Shown piece after piece: positions 22,689 to 33,486 of a stretch of 64,000 bases of DNA. Origin of the DNA: Sanghuangporus weigelae (taxonomy: Eukaryota > Basidiomycota > Agaricomycetes > Hymenochaetales > Hymenochaetaceae); contig CP137324.1 in the NCBI GenBank assembly GCA_033182465.1, forward strand, positions 2,480,001-2,544,000. Direction: 5' to 3'. Position numbers and translations under genes: made by a program. Numbering within the stretch: the first letter of the stretch is position 1; every line of letters starts with the position of its first letter. The notes under the pieces are model-generated. The model was not told the origin of the DNA, made no database searches, and worked only from the letters and a program-made list of their open reading frames with translations.

Positions 22689-24990
22689 CTTCAGTGCTTC
22701 GATGTAAGTGTTGGGAGATGATACGAAGTCGAGAAGGGGTTGTGAGGATGGGCAATTGACGCGGTAGAGTGTGGTTGAAGAGAAAGGGAGGGTGTGGATT
22801 GGAATGTGCGATTCTAACCTTTGTATGCGTCCAAATATGGAATGCCTTTTGAACCAACTCGAGTACTTACTCTACCAATATGTCACTCCTTTCCCGCGCT
22901 TGATTCCTGCTGATGTGGTTTACGAGCCGCATCGGCTTGAATTCAGCCGACTAGTCATAAGATGTGCTTAGGCCCATGCATAGACCGACTTATCGGTCGA
23001 TGTTAGACCCATATTCCCTTTTGAATCGATCTCAACCATTCTTCCTGGTCCAAGCTGACAGTCTCGGCTTCATTTGACGCGCTTTGGTGACAGACGCGTG
23101 ACAATCGTTCCTCAGGGCAGGAATTGCGATTTAGGGTTCGAGGCAGTGCTTCCATCGAGAATGAAGGCCTCAACGTGGTTGATAGCCTCGTGTATTAACT
23201 GCGGCCCCGCAGGCATTCTAGAAAAGAAAAGCGATGCATGTCAGTAGATGAAAAGAAGATGGGGTGCCGCAATAATCGCAACCTCCCTGTGTGCTTCTTT
23301 CATCGCTTACTCCTTTGTGAAATTACGGTTGCAGGAGTGCATCGTATGTGGACCAACAAAACACAGGTCGAGCATAGAAGACGCAACAGAGCCTTGTTAA
23401 AGAAGAGCGATAAGCGAACCAGAATGTCCACTAGTAATGCTATCCTCTGACAACTTGGTAGTGCAATCCTCAGACAAGGCTCCAGATGAAAATAGTTGGC
23501 ATGAGTGTTCCTTATCCAGATCCCGTTTTGAGCGTGGACTCGCCGACGTTCGGCCGCAACACGTTATCACGAGGGTTCAATAGGTTGGTTTTTGGATGAT
23601 CGTGAATACGAGACTTCGCTTTAGCTTGACTTATAGACGTCTGGGCTTATCGAGCCGATGTTTCCAAAAACGCTTTGCCAGCGCTAACTGTGAAGTACAG
23701 ATACCAGCTATGGCGGCCTACGAACAGTCCACATCTGTACCACGATTGAAAATTTAGTTTACAGCAATCATTTCGGAAAGATAGTCCCACCTTCTCGTCC
23801 CGCAGAATCAGCCGCACCATGCTGCACCATCTTTGCGAAGCAAGCAGTATACGCGTACTAATAAGCGGGGGTATTCAAAGACACTCTAAGCTGAACTCAC
23901 AAGATTATAATGCTGGTCTTCGCCAGTGAGACTCTTTCAAACCGTTATCGGCACCAAAGCAGGTACCAGATCGTTTTCCCTCTTACGGTCATCTATCTTC
24001 GACGACCCGATCGACACTATGACTTCCTCATGGATACTGGTTGCTCCCGACTCTCAAGTCCGCGCACTTCAATGCATCGAAACTCCTCTGCCTTGATCAT
24101 ACCAGTTCAACCATTTGAGCTTCGCCTCAATGCCCACGAGAGTGGTATGGGCCAGTTTTCGCGAAGACATAGCTCCGAAACACTCAGAGACTCGCGTCCA
24201 GTTACATGCACAACGTCTTCGAGTCTTCGTACCATTCACTTAGAAACCTTCGTTGATTAGACAGCATCCGATAGCATCTAGCTAGCAGCAGAAAGGGCAG
24301 AAACGCGATCACGAGAGGAACTGCCTCAATGTTGCAGGAACGTGTCATTATCACGAGACCTGTGGCGTGGGGAATCCTCTCATCTCTCATTCACTTACGG
24401 TGTTTTTCAAAGATCGTACCCGTCCGAATCTGCCTTGTTGAACCACAAAATTATCGAAACACCGGCTGACCCAGAGCAGTCAATCCAGACTTGTCTAACG
24501 TAGTTCCATACAGCCCCTATCATCCTTTGTGTCCAAATTCCTGCAGTTGAAATCAAGCCTGGGCTCTTATACTTCAATAATAATTATTACTACTAACTAA
24601 AAACGTGAACTTGCATCCTAGACCTAGGCCTGTTGTTCATTTGGTGAGGTGTCACCCCGTTTTGTGTCCATGTCGATGAGCTCGACTTTGCGTGGATAAG
24701 TTCTGGGCTGCATTTCGGATGATTGTAACGATCGAATGGTCCCGCATGATGCTTTGGCTCTATTACTGATATGCATATGGCCCTTGTATTTGCTATACTT
24801 TCCTGCATACTAGTGCAAATAAAAGTGAGCTTCTACTGAAAATCTGGCCTATAGGGTGTCCAAGTTTGATGGTATCAAGAGGTGATAGCAGCTGTCGAGT
24901 GAAATTTAACTCTCAACGCGACGCAGTAACGTGCGAGAAAAATTGCTTGGCACCAGGACGTCATTCAATAGATCGACTTCGATGGCTCTT
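22689..24990. repeat. Spacer of unit A, conserved in units B and C
   Basis: Contains the promoter of gene A (22689-22920, nearly identical to 27056-27290) and a spacer conserved in order with 27290-28830 and partly with 31480-32250. Shared words include 'gtcataagat', 'cgacttatcggtcgatgtta', 'acaatcgttcctcaggg' and 'gaaggcctcaacgtgg'. No open frame is conserved between units in the spacer, so it is taken as non-coding. 24400-24990 is poorly conserved and no feature is seen. Confidence 0.6.
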
Positions 24991-25205
24991 CAACATACTC
25001 TTCAGAATTATGACGCAACATTGCTTTATTGTACTGTACATCCGTTGCAACATTCTATCTACTATACAAACAACACAGCAAGATTGGATAACAAAAAGAA
25101 AACAAGCAGAAAATAGATAAAGATAAACAACGACAACACTATGAGCCACCAACGAGCTAGCAGGCTCACAGCACAGCAATATCAACAAAAGCGATAACAG
25201 TCCAA

Positions 25206-27055
25206 CTACCTTCGACGCCGCCGTTTAGTTCCCTTACTTGACCCTTGTACGAATTCCTCCTGCCCATCGTCCACTTCCTCATCCTTTACGACTACCAACC
25301 CAGCCTGCTGTCGCAGGTAGTCTTTATGCACGTCGGAGTCTACGTGCCGGACTCGGTTAGTACTCGTATTAGACCGGCTGTTGGTTCCTCCACACGGGCA
25401 CCACTCCATGAACATCAGGAGGTGCGTGTCTAGGATGTGCCGCACCAACTGTTCAAGTTTCGTGGGCCGCTCGTTACACCATGGACAGGTCGGTTTCCAG
25501 TCGGGATGGAGTTGAGAATATTCTCGCCAGCCCAGCGCGTCGATATGCATTGCCAGATGCGCGCGCGTCACCTTGTCGTCTTTAGGCAGCTCGATCATGC
25601 ACTTCCTTTTCCCGGTTGCCAAATCTCGAAACTGGCAAAAACCGTTGTCGCCAGCCAGGTGGCAGCACGATTCTGCCTCCAATTGCACGTTGCGGATTCT
25701 ACTGATGCCAGACTTGCTGGCTCGTCCTTCACGGATTGGCAAAGAGAATGACTTATGCTCCGGCGGCAAAGTCGAGAGCTCGCGTAGCTCCTGTGCAGCG
25801 TGCGATTTAGCAACCCTCTTCCTTTTTCTTGATGGCGGGGTGCCTTGAGACACGGTAAGGGTGTGAGACTCTTGAGAAATTGTGGACGAGGGGAATGGAA
25901 CCTCCGGCGCTAATTCGAGATAGTCGGGCTGTTCCTTGAGCACAGAAGCAGCTTCTCCCGGCTCTGCTACACTGATTTCCAGCGTAAGTGACGAAGTACC
26001 AGGAGTCGGCTCCGAAGTAACGAGCTCGGCATCGGCAACAGGAGATACTTCCTCCGAACACTCTTCGACTTCGGATGATATGGACCCTGAGACGCACTCG
26101 GGCAGAGATCTCTTGTCGCGAGGAGAATCGACTTCAAGTAGTCCATTTGGTGATGCCGGTGCTCCGGTGCTCGATCCGGTAGGTCCTGCGTGACGAGGAA
26201 CAACATCGTCTGCTTCGCATGGCTCATCCGAAGGAGTTTTGGGGAAGGGAGAAGTACCCGCACGCGTAGGTTCGGAAGAATTGGAAACAGTACTTCAAGC
26301 AATGATGAGTAGACAGTACGAGTATAGCAGATGCAATCAGTTACTCACGAGGGCGATAGCTGCAGCTGTTCCTCGGACGCGAGGGGCAGCGCGAAGAATG
26401 GACTCTCGGTGACCTGCAGCTCACCAAGAGCTAGGTCACTGCGAATGAGGAAGGGAATTGATTTGACAACGTAGCTCGAAGACGACGAGCGTTCCTCGCG
26501 AGGAACTTCATCGGTCTGAGAAGAAGGGATGCGCGGGGTGGACGCCAGATTCAAATTAGCCCAGTAGCAGGATTCGACGGGGGTGTTAAACGGATGAGCA
26601 GTCGGGAGCGTATCTTGGGCGAGCGTGTGAGACGTGGAGCCACAGGATGTGTCGTGGCTAGAGATGACGGGCTTAGACCAGTGCACATGAGAGAAGGGGA
26701 CTTTAGCTACTCGCCTTCCTTTGGTATTATCGTTATTAGTTGCATCGTTATCAGTCGACTCGTCGATGGTGTCAGACGGGTGGGAGCCAGCATCGAAAAG
26801 GATCTCAAAGAGCCTAACCTCCGTGTCCTCATCGAAATATGCGTCGAACGCACCAAATGCGCCGAACGCGTCGACCGTATCGACAACATCGTGGCTTGAA
26901 TGCGTCATGGTCAGCAAGAGAATAAGACGCAGACGACAGTCGGCAGGGGCGAGGAAAGATGTGGATACTCACTGTGCAGCCACAAGCTCTGTAAAGGAAT
27001 CTGCCCTTTCGTTAGAGGGGGAGGCAGTATTATCAAGCTGGAATTGTCTGAACAT
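25206..27055 (-). CDS. Putative zinc-finger nuclear protein, array copy B
   Basis: Three exons, 26973-27055, 26349-26894 and 25206-26292; 571 residues, all in frame, with the same gene structure as copy A. The first exon, the first part of exon 2 and the last 120 residues are almost identical to copy A. The middle (acidic Ser/Thr-rich part and the first Cys/His cluster) differs clearly. The three Cys/His clusters (SCCH..C, CPWC..HILDTH, CPCGG..HVDSDVH), the KRKRV signal and the C-terminal KRRRRR are kept. Exon 2 is 54 bases shorter than in copy A. Same inferred role, a nuclear zinc-binding protein of unknown function. Retention of an intact frame in both copies despite surrounding decay suggests that both are used. 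Confidence 0.7.
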
Positions 27056-29460
27056 CTTCAGTGCTTCGATGTAAGTGTTGGGAGATGATACGAAGTCGAG
27101 AAGGGGTTGTGAGGATGGGCAATTGACGCGGTAGAGTGTGGTTGAAGAGAAAGGGAGGGTGTGGATTGGAATGTGCGATTCTAACCTTTGTATGCGTCCA
27201 AATATGGAATGCCTTTTGAACCAACTCGAGTACTTACTCTACCAATATGTCACTCCTTTCCCGCGCTTGATTCCTGTTGATGTGGTTTGCGAGTCGCACC
27301 GGCTTGAATTCAGCCGACTAGTCATAAGATGCGCTTAGGCCCATGCATAGACCGACTTATCGGTCGATGTTAGACCCATATTTCCTTTTCTATCGATCTT
27401 GACCTTTCTGCCCGGTTCAAGTTGACAGTCTTGGGTTCATTTGGTGCGCTTTGGTGACAGACGCGTGACAATCGTTCCTCAGGGCAAGAATCGCGGTTGA
27501 GAGTTCGAGGCAGTGCTTCCTTCGAGAACGAAGGCCTCAACGTGGTTGATATCCTCGTGTATTAGCAGCGGTCCCATAGGCTTTCTAGAAAAGCGAGGCG
27601 GTGCATATCGGTAAATGAAAAGAAGATAGTTTCCCTATGTGCTTCTTTCGTTGCCTGCTCCTTTGTGAAATCGCGGAGCCGAACTGCACCGTACGTGGAC
27701 CAACAAAACACAGGTCGAACAAGATCGGCGGAGCAGAGCCTTGATGATGGAAACCTCTGTGAATCGGAGGATTTTCTCCCTTGCTGCCAGAGGGAGAAGG
27801 GAAAAATGTTAGGCCAGAATGCATATCAGCAATGCTCTCCGATAATAGTCAATGACGCGATCAAAATAAGCGATAGCGAAATCAGTTCTATATCTTCACA
27901 TTCCGGGTCCTGTTCTGAGGGCAGCTCGTCGACGTACGGCGGTAACACATCATTTTGGAGGCTCAATAGACCCTTTTCGGATCCTCAAGGATGCTAGATA
28001 TCTCTCTCTTGTCTTATGGACGTCTGGGACTACGTACTGTTGTTTCCAACGCTCTTCGCTAGCACGAGACCGAGAGATACATCCGCAACTGGCTACGAGT
28101 ACGCCTTGTCCCTGGAATCGAACGTTTGTTTATAGCAAACACTTGGACACGATGGTCCTCCTCACTGTCCCACAGAATCTGCTGCCTCGTGCTACACAAA
28201 ATCCTTCGCAGAGCGAGCAATATACGCGAGTCGAGCGTATGATTAAACAGGGTTATTTAAAGACGCCTTCAGCTGGACTCACAAGGTTCTACTGTTGGTC
28301 TTCGCCAATGGAAACTCTTCCGAACCATAGTTAGTGCCAACAAAATGTTTTCTCTTGCGTAGTCGCCTGCCTCGATAATCCGGCCAATACTTCCGTGGAT
28401 GATACGAATTTGAGAACCTATTCTCAAGCTCTCTGCACCCCAGGAAAACTCATTTGTCTCGCTCATGTCAAATCGACCGGGTGAGATATGCTACGAGACC
28501 TAGGCGAGCGTCATGGACCTGTTTTCGCGAGAGAAGACGTGCTCCGAAACAGTCAATGACTCACGGGTTTCGACCAGCTGCGCACTAGCACCCTCGACTC
28601 CTTGCACCAACCGCTTGAAGCTCTTCGTTGATTTGAAGGATCGCAAAGCAAAGGTTCATTCAATTCGTCAACATCCAATACCATTCATCACTCGGCAGAA
28701 AGAGGAGAAACGCGGTCACGAGAGCATCTGGCTTACAGTGTTACAGGACAATAATAACGGATGAGAGGAGACATGCCATTATCACGAGACCTGTGGCGTG
28801 GGGAATCCTCTCACCTTCCTATACCCCCTTCAAAGTCAAAGATCACCATATTGTGTCCTGTGTACGTCGATTGATGGTATCGGCTCAGATTATGTCCATC
28901 AATTTCAGTTCATCGAAGGGAATTATATGCAGCCTACGGCATTTTCTTGGGTCCGAGGTTCACCCATTGAACGCGACTGGACTCTTGCTGTATAACCCTA
29001 AGCTGACAATATTGCTAGAATGCAAACTTACATCCAGCTGTCACACCGGCCTGATGGTACGCTGTTTGATTTTTTGCCGGCGAATTTGACAGACTCAACA
29101 TTGCGCAGCTGATTTCAAGGCAGTATCTCAAATGTTTGCAACGATAGAATGGCCCTACACTACACTATATAGTCTGGACTGTTTCAGAATTTCCTGTTTA
29201 CTAGTGCAAATAAAGTGAGCCTCCACTAAAGATCTAACCTGTTGGGTGACCAAGTTTTGATACTTAAAAGCGACATCAGCCATGATAATGAAGGTCAATA
29301 TCAGATAAAAATAAAACGATATATTATAAAGAAAAGAGAAGAGGGAAAACCGCTCTCGAATGAAATCCAATCCTTGACGCCAAGCAGTAACGGGACGGAG
29401 ACAAAAGTTGCTTTGCACCGGGCCGCGTACTCGAAGACTGAACCGATTTCGGTGGTTCTA
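27056..29460. repeat. Spacer of unit B
   Basis: Promoter of gene B (27056-27290) and the conserved spacer described for unit A. 28790-29460 is less conserved, and only the words 'tattatcacgagacctgtggcgtgggg' in part (near 28770-28800 and 24350-24370) are shared. No coding feature is supported. Confidence 0.55.
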
Positions 29461-29679
29461 CAAGTACACTCTTCGGAATTATGACGGGAAATTTGCTCTA
29501 TTGTGCATCCGTTGCGACAGCTTTCTATCTATCATACAAACAGCATATCAAGAATTGACAATAAAGAGAAAGCAAGCAGAAAATAGATAAGAATAAACAG
29601 AGCAATAACACTATGAGCCACCCAAGAGGTGGCAGGCTCACAGCACAGCAATAACAATAAAAGCGGTTGATCAGTCCAT

Positions 29680-31468
29680 CTACTTCAGGAGCTTCCGTTT
29701 GGTGCCCTTGCTAGTGTCCTCTGCGAGCTCCTCCTGCCCATCATCCGCATCCTCTTTCTTTATGGCTCTCAACCCAGCCTGCTGTCGCAGGTAGACCTTG
29801 TGGACGTCAGAGTCTACGTGCCAAACAGCGTTTGGTTTGTGGTTTGAGCAGCTGTTTGTTCCCCTACATGGGCACCACTCCATGTACATCAGCAGGTGGG
29901 TGTCGAGAATGTGCCGTGCAGACTCGCGCCAGCCCAAAGTGTTCATGTGCATTGCCATACGTCATGCCGTCCTTCGGCAGCTCTGCTAAACACTTCTCTT
30001 CGTCATCCTTGGACAGCCTGCGTTGTCAGCGTCCATATTCCCCTGAGAGGTGATGGGTACAGGATTCCGTCCCCAGCTGGATGAATCGGATTTTGATGCT
30101 GCTGGTCTTGCTAGCATGACCGGCGCGGAGTGGCATGGAAGACACCTTACACACAGGTAATGGCACCGAAAACCCTCGTAATTCTGGCTCGTCATGCCTT
30201 TTTTAAACTCTCTTTCGCTTCCTGGATGCGGCGGGAGCTAGGGGGACAGGAGAGGCGCTAGGTTCTTCAACAAATGCAGTTGCGATCGAAGCAGAGGACG
30301 GAACTGTAGGCGTTGATCCAAGAACCGTGGGCTCTTCCGCGGGAGTAGGACCTGCTCCCTCAGCGATCACCATAGCAGTTTCCGCTGAAGACAACGGAGT
30401 TCCGATCATTGACTCTCCTTCAGCGGCCACATCATCAGTAGAGTGATCGGATGGCGCGGGAGTCTCTGGCCTGGTTTCGCGTAACTCACCCGAGATAGCA
30501 GTCCGGAGATGTCCTTTCGTCTTCCAGGCCTTGAATAGCATGAGTACCTGTCGGCTCACGAATATCGTTGAGAGCAGGGGCATCGCCGCTTACTTCGCAG
30601 GGCCCTTCTAACGTAGTCTGGAGAAAGGGTGGAGAGGCAACGCGTCTAGGTTCCGATCAATCAGAGACAGTCCTACCGGTAATGATGGGTGGGGAGTCCA
30701 TACAACAGACTCAGTCAATTACTCACAAAGAACATGTGCCCGCCCGTTTCCCAGACGCGCTTTCTTCCGCTTCATCCTCCTCGGTTTCTCAAAGGACCTC
30801 CAAGGGCGAGAGGTAAGGAAGGAATGGGTCCGTACTTATCTTCACTGCTGTGAATGATATGTCGCCACGAAGGGGTAAAGAAGGCGTAGACAGTCTGACA
30901 TCACCGTGACCCTCGATGCTACCCTGAGGCGAAGAGGAGCACGACGGTGACGACAGACCCAACTGGGTCTAGTTGGACGTCTCAACAGGCGCGTTCAGAG
31001 AAGGAGGAAACGACAACACGTTAAGAAGAGGTGCGTGGAAAGTGGAGTCAGAAGACGCGTCATGGCTAGAGAGACGCGTCAGCAATCCGCAATATCGAGG
31101 AGGACACAGCTGCTCATCCTTCAGTTACATTCATGCTGCCTTCAGAGATTGTAGTATCTTCTGCCGCAGCGATGTCACTAGTAGGCTGATCACCACTGGT
31201 CTCACAGAAGCGCTCGAGGAAACTGGGCTCTAGGTAATCGTCAAAGAGCGCATCGGAGTCGACAAGCTCGTTGCACGTCTCATTCTCGGTCATGACAGCG
31301 CGATTCGAGTCGGTCATCTTCATGTAGCTGCATCGTGGTCAGTAAGGATCTAAGACCATTGTTGAAGAAGAGTGGATACTCAGTCTAGCCACATGGCTCG
31401 CAAAGAGATCTATCTGTCCAGCCATTGGCAGGGAAGTAAGCATAATTAAACTGGAATTGTCCAGACAT
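29680..31468 (-). pseudogene. Decayed zinc-finger gene, array copy C
   Basis: Homologous to copies A and B along its length but broken. The 3' end (29680-29958) still encodes HILDTHLLMYMEWCPC, HVDSDVHK and a basic C-terminus, while the CPWC finger is deleted. A middle piece (30203-30583) keeps an ATG-less Pro/Ser/Glu-rich frame ending in SRKRKRV. The 5' part (31114-31323) keeps an acidic segment like that of copies A and B, and the first-exon ATG is recognisable at 31468. Frames do not connect. This copy is clearly older or less constrained than A and B. Confidence 0.7.
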
Positions 31469-31479
31469 CTTCAAATTGT

Positions 31480-32250
31480 GTCGATGTAAGCGTTGGATGG
31501 TGATATAGGCCCGGGAGGGTGCTGCGATTGATGACGAGTTTAGGTGGTAGAGAGTGTGTGATTAGAAATACGGTTTTTAACCTTCGAATGTATTCAAATT
31601 AGGAATGCCCTTAGAACCAACTCGAGTGGCTTGTTCCCGGGTTTGATCGTTGCCAATGGGGTTTGCGAGTCGCCCTGGCTGACGTTCAGCCGCCGAGTCA
31701 TAAGATATGCTCAGGTCCACCCATAGACCGATTTAGGTCGATGTTGGACTCAATTTACCTTTTTGTATCGATATTTGCCATTCTGCCAGGTAGAGACTGG
31801 AACTTTTGGGTCTGCTTGATACGCTCTGGCGACAGACGCGTGGTGATCGTTCCTCAGGGTAAGCATCTCAGTCGAAGATTTGAGGCAGTGCTTACTTCGA
31901 GAACGAAGGCCTAGCGTGGTCAATAGCCTCGTACCTTAGCTATGGTCTATTGAATGATAGACAATCTATGTGAAAAGGCGATGCGAATCACTAGATGAAA
32001 CAAGAAATGGAGTGACGGACTGGTCGTCATCGTCCTCTGGGCTTCTTTCATCGATTGCCGTTTCCAAATTATGGTTGGCAAACTGCCGCGTATAACAGTC
32101 CTGCAAGACACAGGTCGTATGCTATCCATGCGACAGAGCTTCGGTAAGAGCATAGGTGTCTTCGGAAAGGATAATTTTACGGTGGATCGGAGGTTAATCC
32201 TTGTAACCTGGGGCGTAGGCGGCAAATCGAATGCTCAGTAACACGTTATC
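31480..32250. repeat. Spacer of unit C, cut short by a foldback MITE
   Basis: Matches the A and B spacers with words such as 'cgttcctcaggg' and 'gaggcagtgctt', ending near 'taacacgttatca' (compare 23559-23571). The unit is interrupted at 32261 by the MITE, and recognisable spacer does not clearly continue afterwards. Confidence 0.55.
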
Positions 32251-32261
32251 AAATTTGTTTA

Positions 32262-33021
32262 CTGCCTTTTTCATATGTATTGTCACTCGCGACTTCTGTG
32301 ATTTTTGTCACACAGAACACCTCAAAATATAAAAATCACCATATCTCACTCAATTCTTGACCGTTCTGCATGATCTAAGTTTCTAAATTCATAGTTTTAA
32401 AATATGTTTCAAAATATAACAAGGATGAAGAGAAATGAGCAAAGAATGAGTGAGATATGTCGTAAAAGGTCGATTTTAGACACATCTTTCATGTGCAGTT
32501 TTTCCTGCCCTCATCCCTGCTTCTACAGTCCTATAAGCAAGTCCAAAATGATATGATTATTTTATTTTAAGTTTACAGGCTGACTTTGAGCTCTATTCTG
32601 TGTTGTATCTGCTGGTTTGATGCATGTCTGGGCTGAGCTCAAGCCTACCTTTTCTCAAGGACCCCCAGACCTCAAAATAAATTTATTCTTAGGAAATCTG
32701 ATGTCTGAAAATTCATATTATACCAATAGCATCACTTTGGTGCAGTCTAGGTTGTTGTAGCACCCAGTCTGAGGGCAGGAAAAACTGCACATGAAGGAAG
32801 TGTCTAAAATCGACCTTTTACGACATATCTCACTCATTCTTTGCTCATTTCTCTTCATCCTTTTTAGGGTTTGAAACATATTTTAAAACTATGAATTTAG
32901 AAACTTAGATCATGCAGAACGGTCAAGAATTGAGTGAGATATGGTGATTTTTATATTTTGAGGTGTTCTGTGTGACAAAAATCACAGAAGTCGCGAGTGA
33001 CAATACATATGAAAAAGGCAG
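32262..33021. mobile_element. Foldback MITE with 251 bp inverted arms, TA target site
   Basis: The arms 32262-32512 and 32771-33021 are inverted copies of each other with few differences, around a 258-base centre. The ends are CTGCCTTTTTC and its complement, and the element is flanked by TA on both sides (32260-32261 and 33022-33023). A TA duplication suggests the Tc1/mariner superfamily. It has no transposase frame. The arms could pair into a hairpin of about 250 bp if transcribed. Confidence 0.85.
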
Positions 33022-33083
33022 TAATGCTTCACGCAGGGCGAGTCCTGTACTTCGCCAGAGGCTCTTCTTCACGAGAGAACTCG

Positions 33084-33418
33084 TGTTGAAGATATGACAT
33101 TTTCCTATGTGCGACTCGACCTTTTGTTTCCGACATGTTTCAAGTCTTTCTCCACAAACGGCTCTTTATCGATCATGTGTAGATTTCTTTTCTTTTTCTT
33201 TTCCTTTCACATTATTATGTCATGCATGGCTGACACAACCTATATCAACTTCTACTGCGCGTGCCACTCACCTCAGTCGTCTACTACTACATTGACTGAG
33301 GTGAGAACGCCTTCCTATTTTCCTTTTCTTCCATAAGATTTACTATATTGTTCACATAGATTTGTAAAAGGTGAATACACAGAGTCGTCTACTACTACAT
33401 CGACTGAGATTTGTAAAA
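33084..33418 (+). repeat. 5' LTR of copia element 1
   Basis: 335 bp, starting TGTTGAAG and ending GTAAAA. It contains two versions of a hairpin-forming word, CAGTCG..CGACTG around a TCTACTACTACAT loop. The same LTR recurs from 38038. Confidence 0.85.
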
Positions 33419-33486
33419 GGTTATGAGCCTTGCTGCTCAGTGATCAATTACACTATTTTGCTTTCAGCCGTTTAGATTAATCGTGC

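Noticed and set aside
22227-22707. Plus-strand frames that recur identically at 26594-27074
   Set aside because: Their conservation follows from the near-identity of the zinc-finger gene exons on the minus strand.
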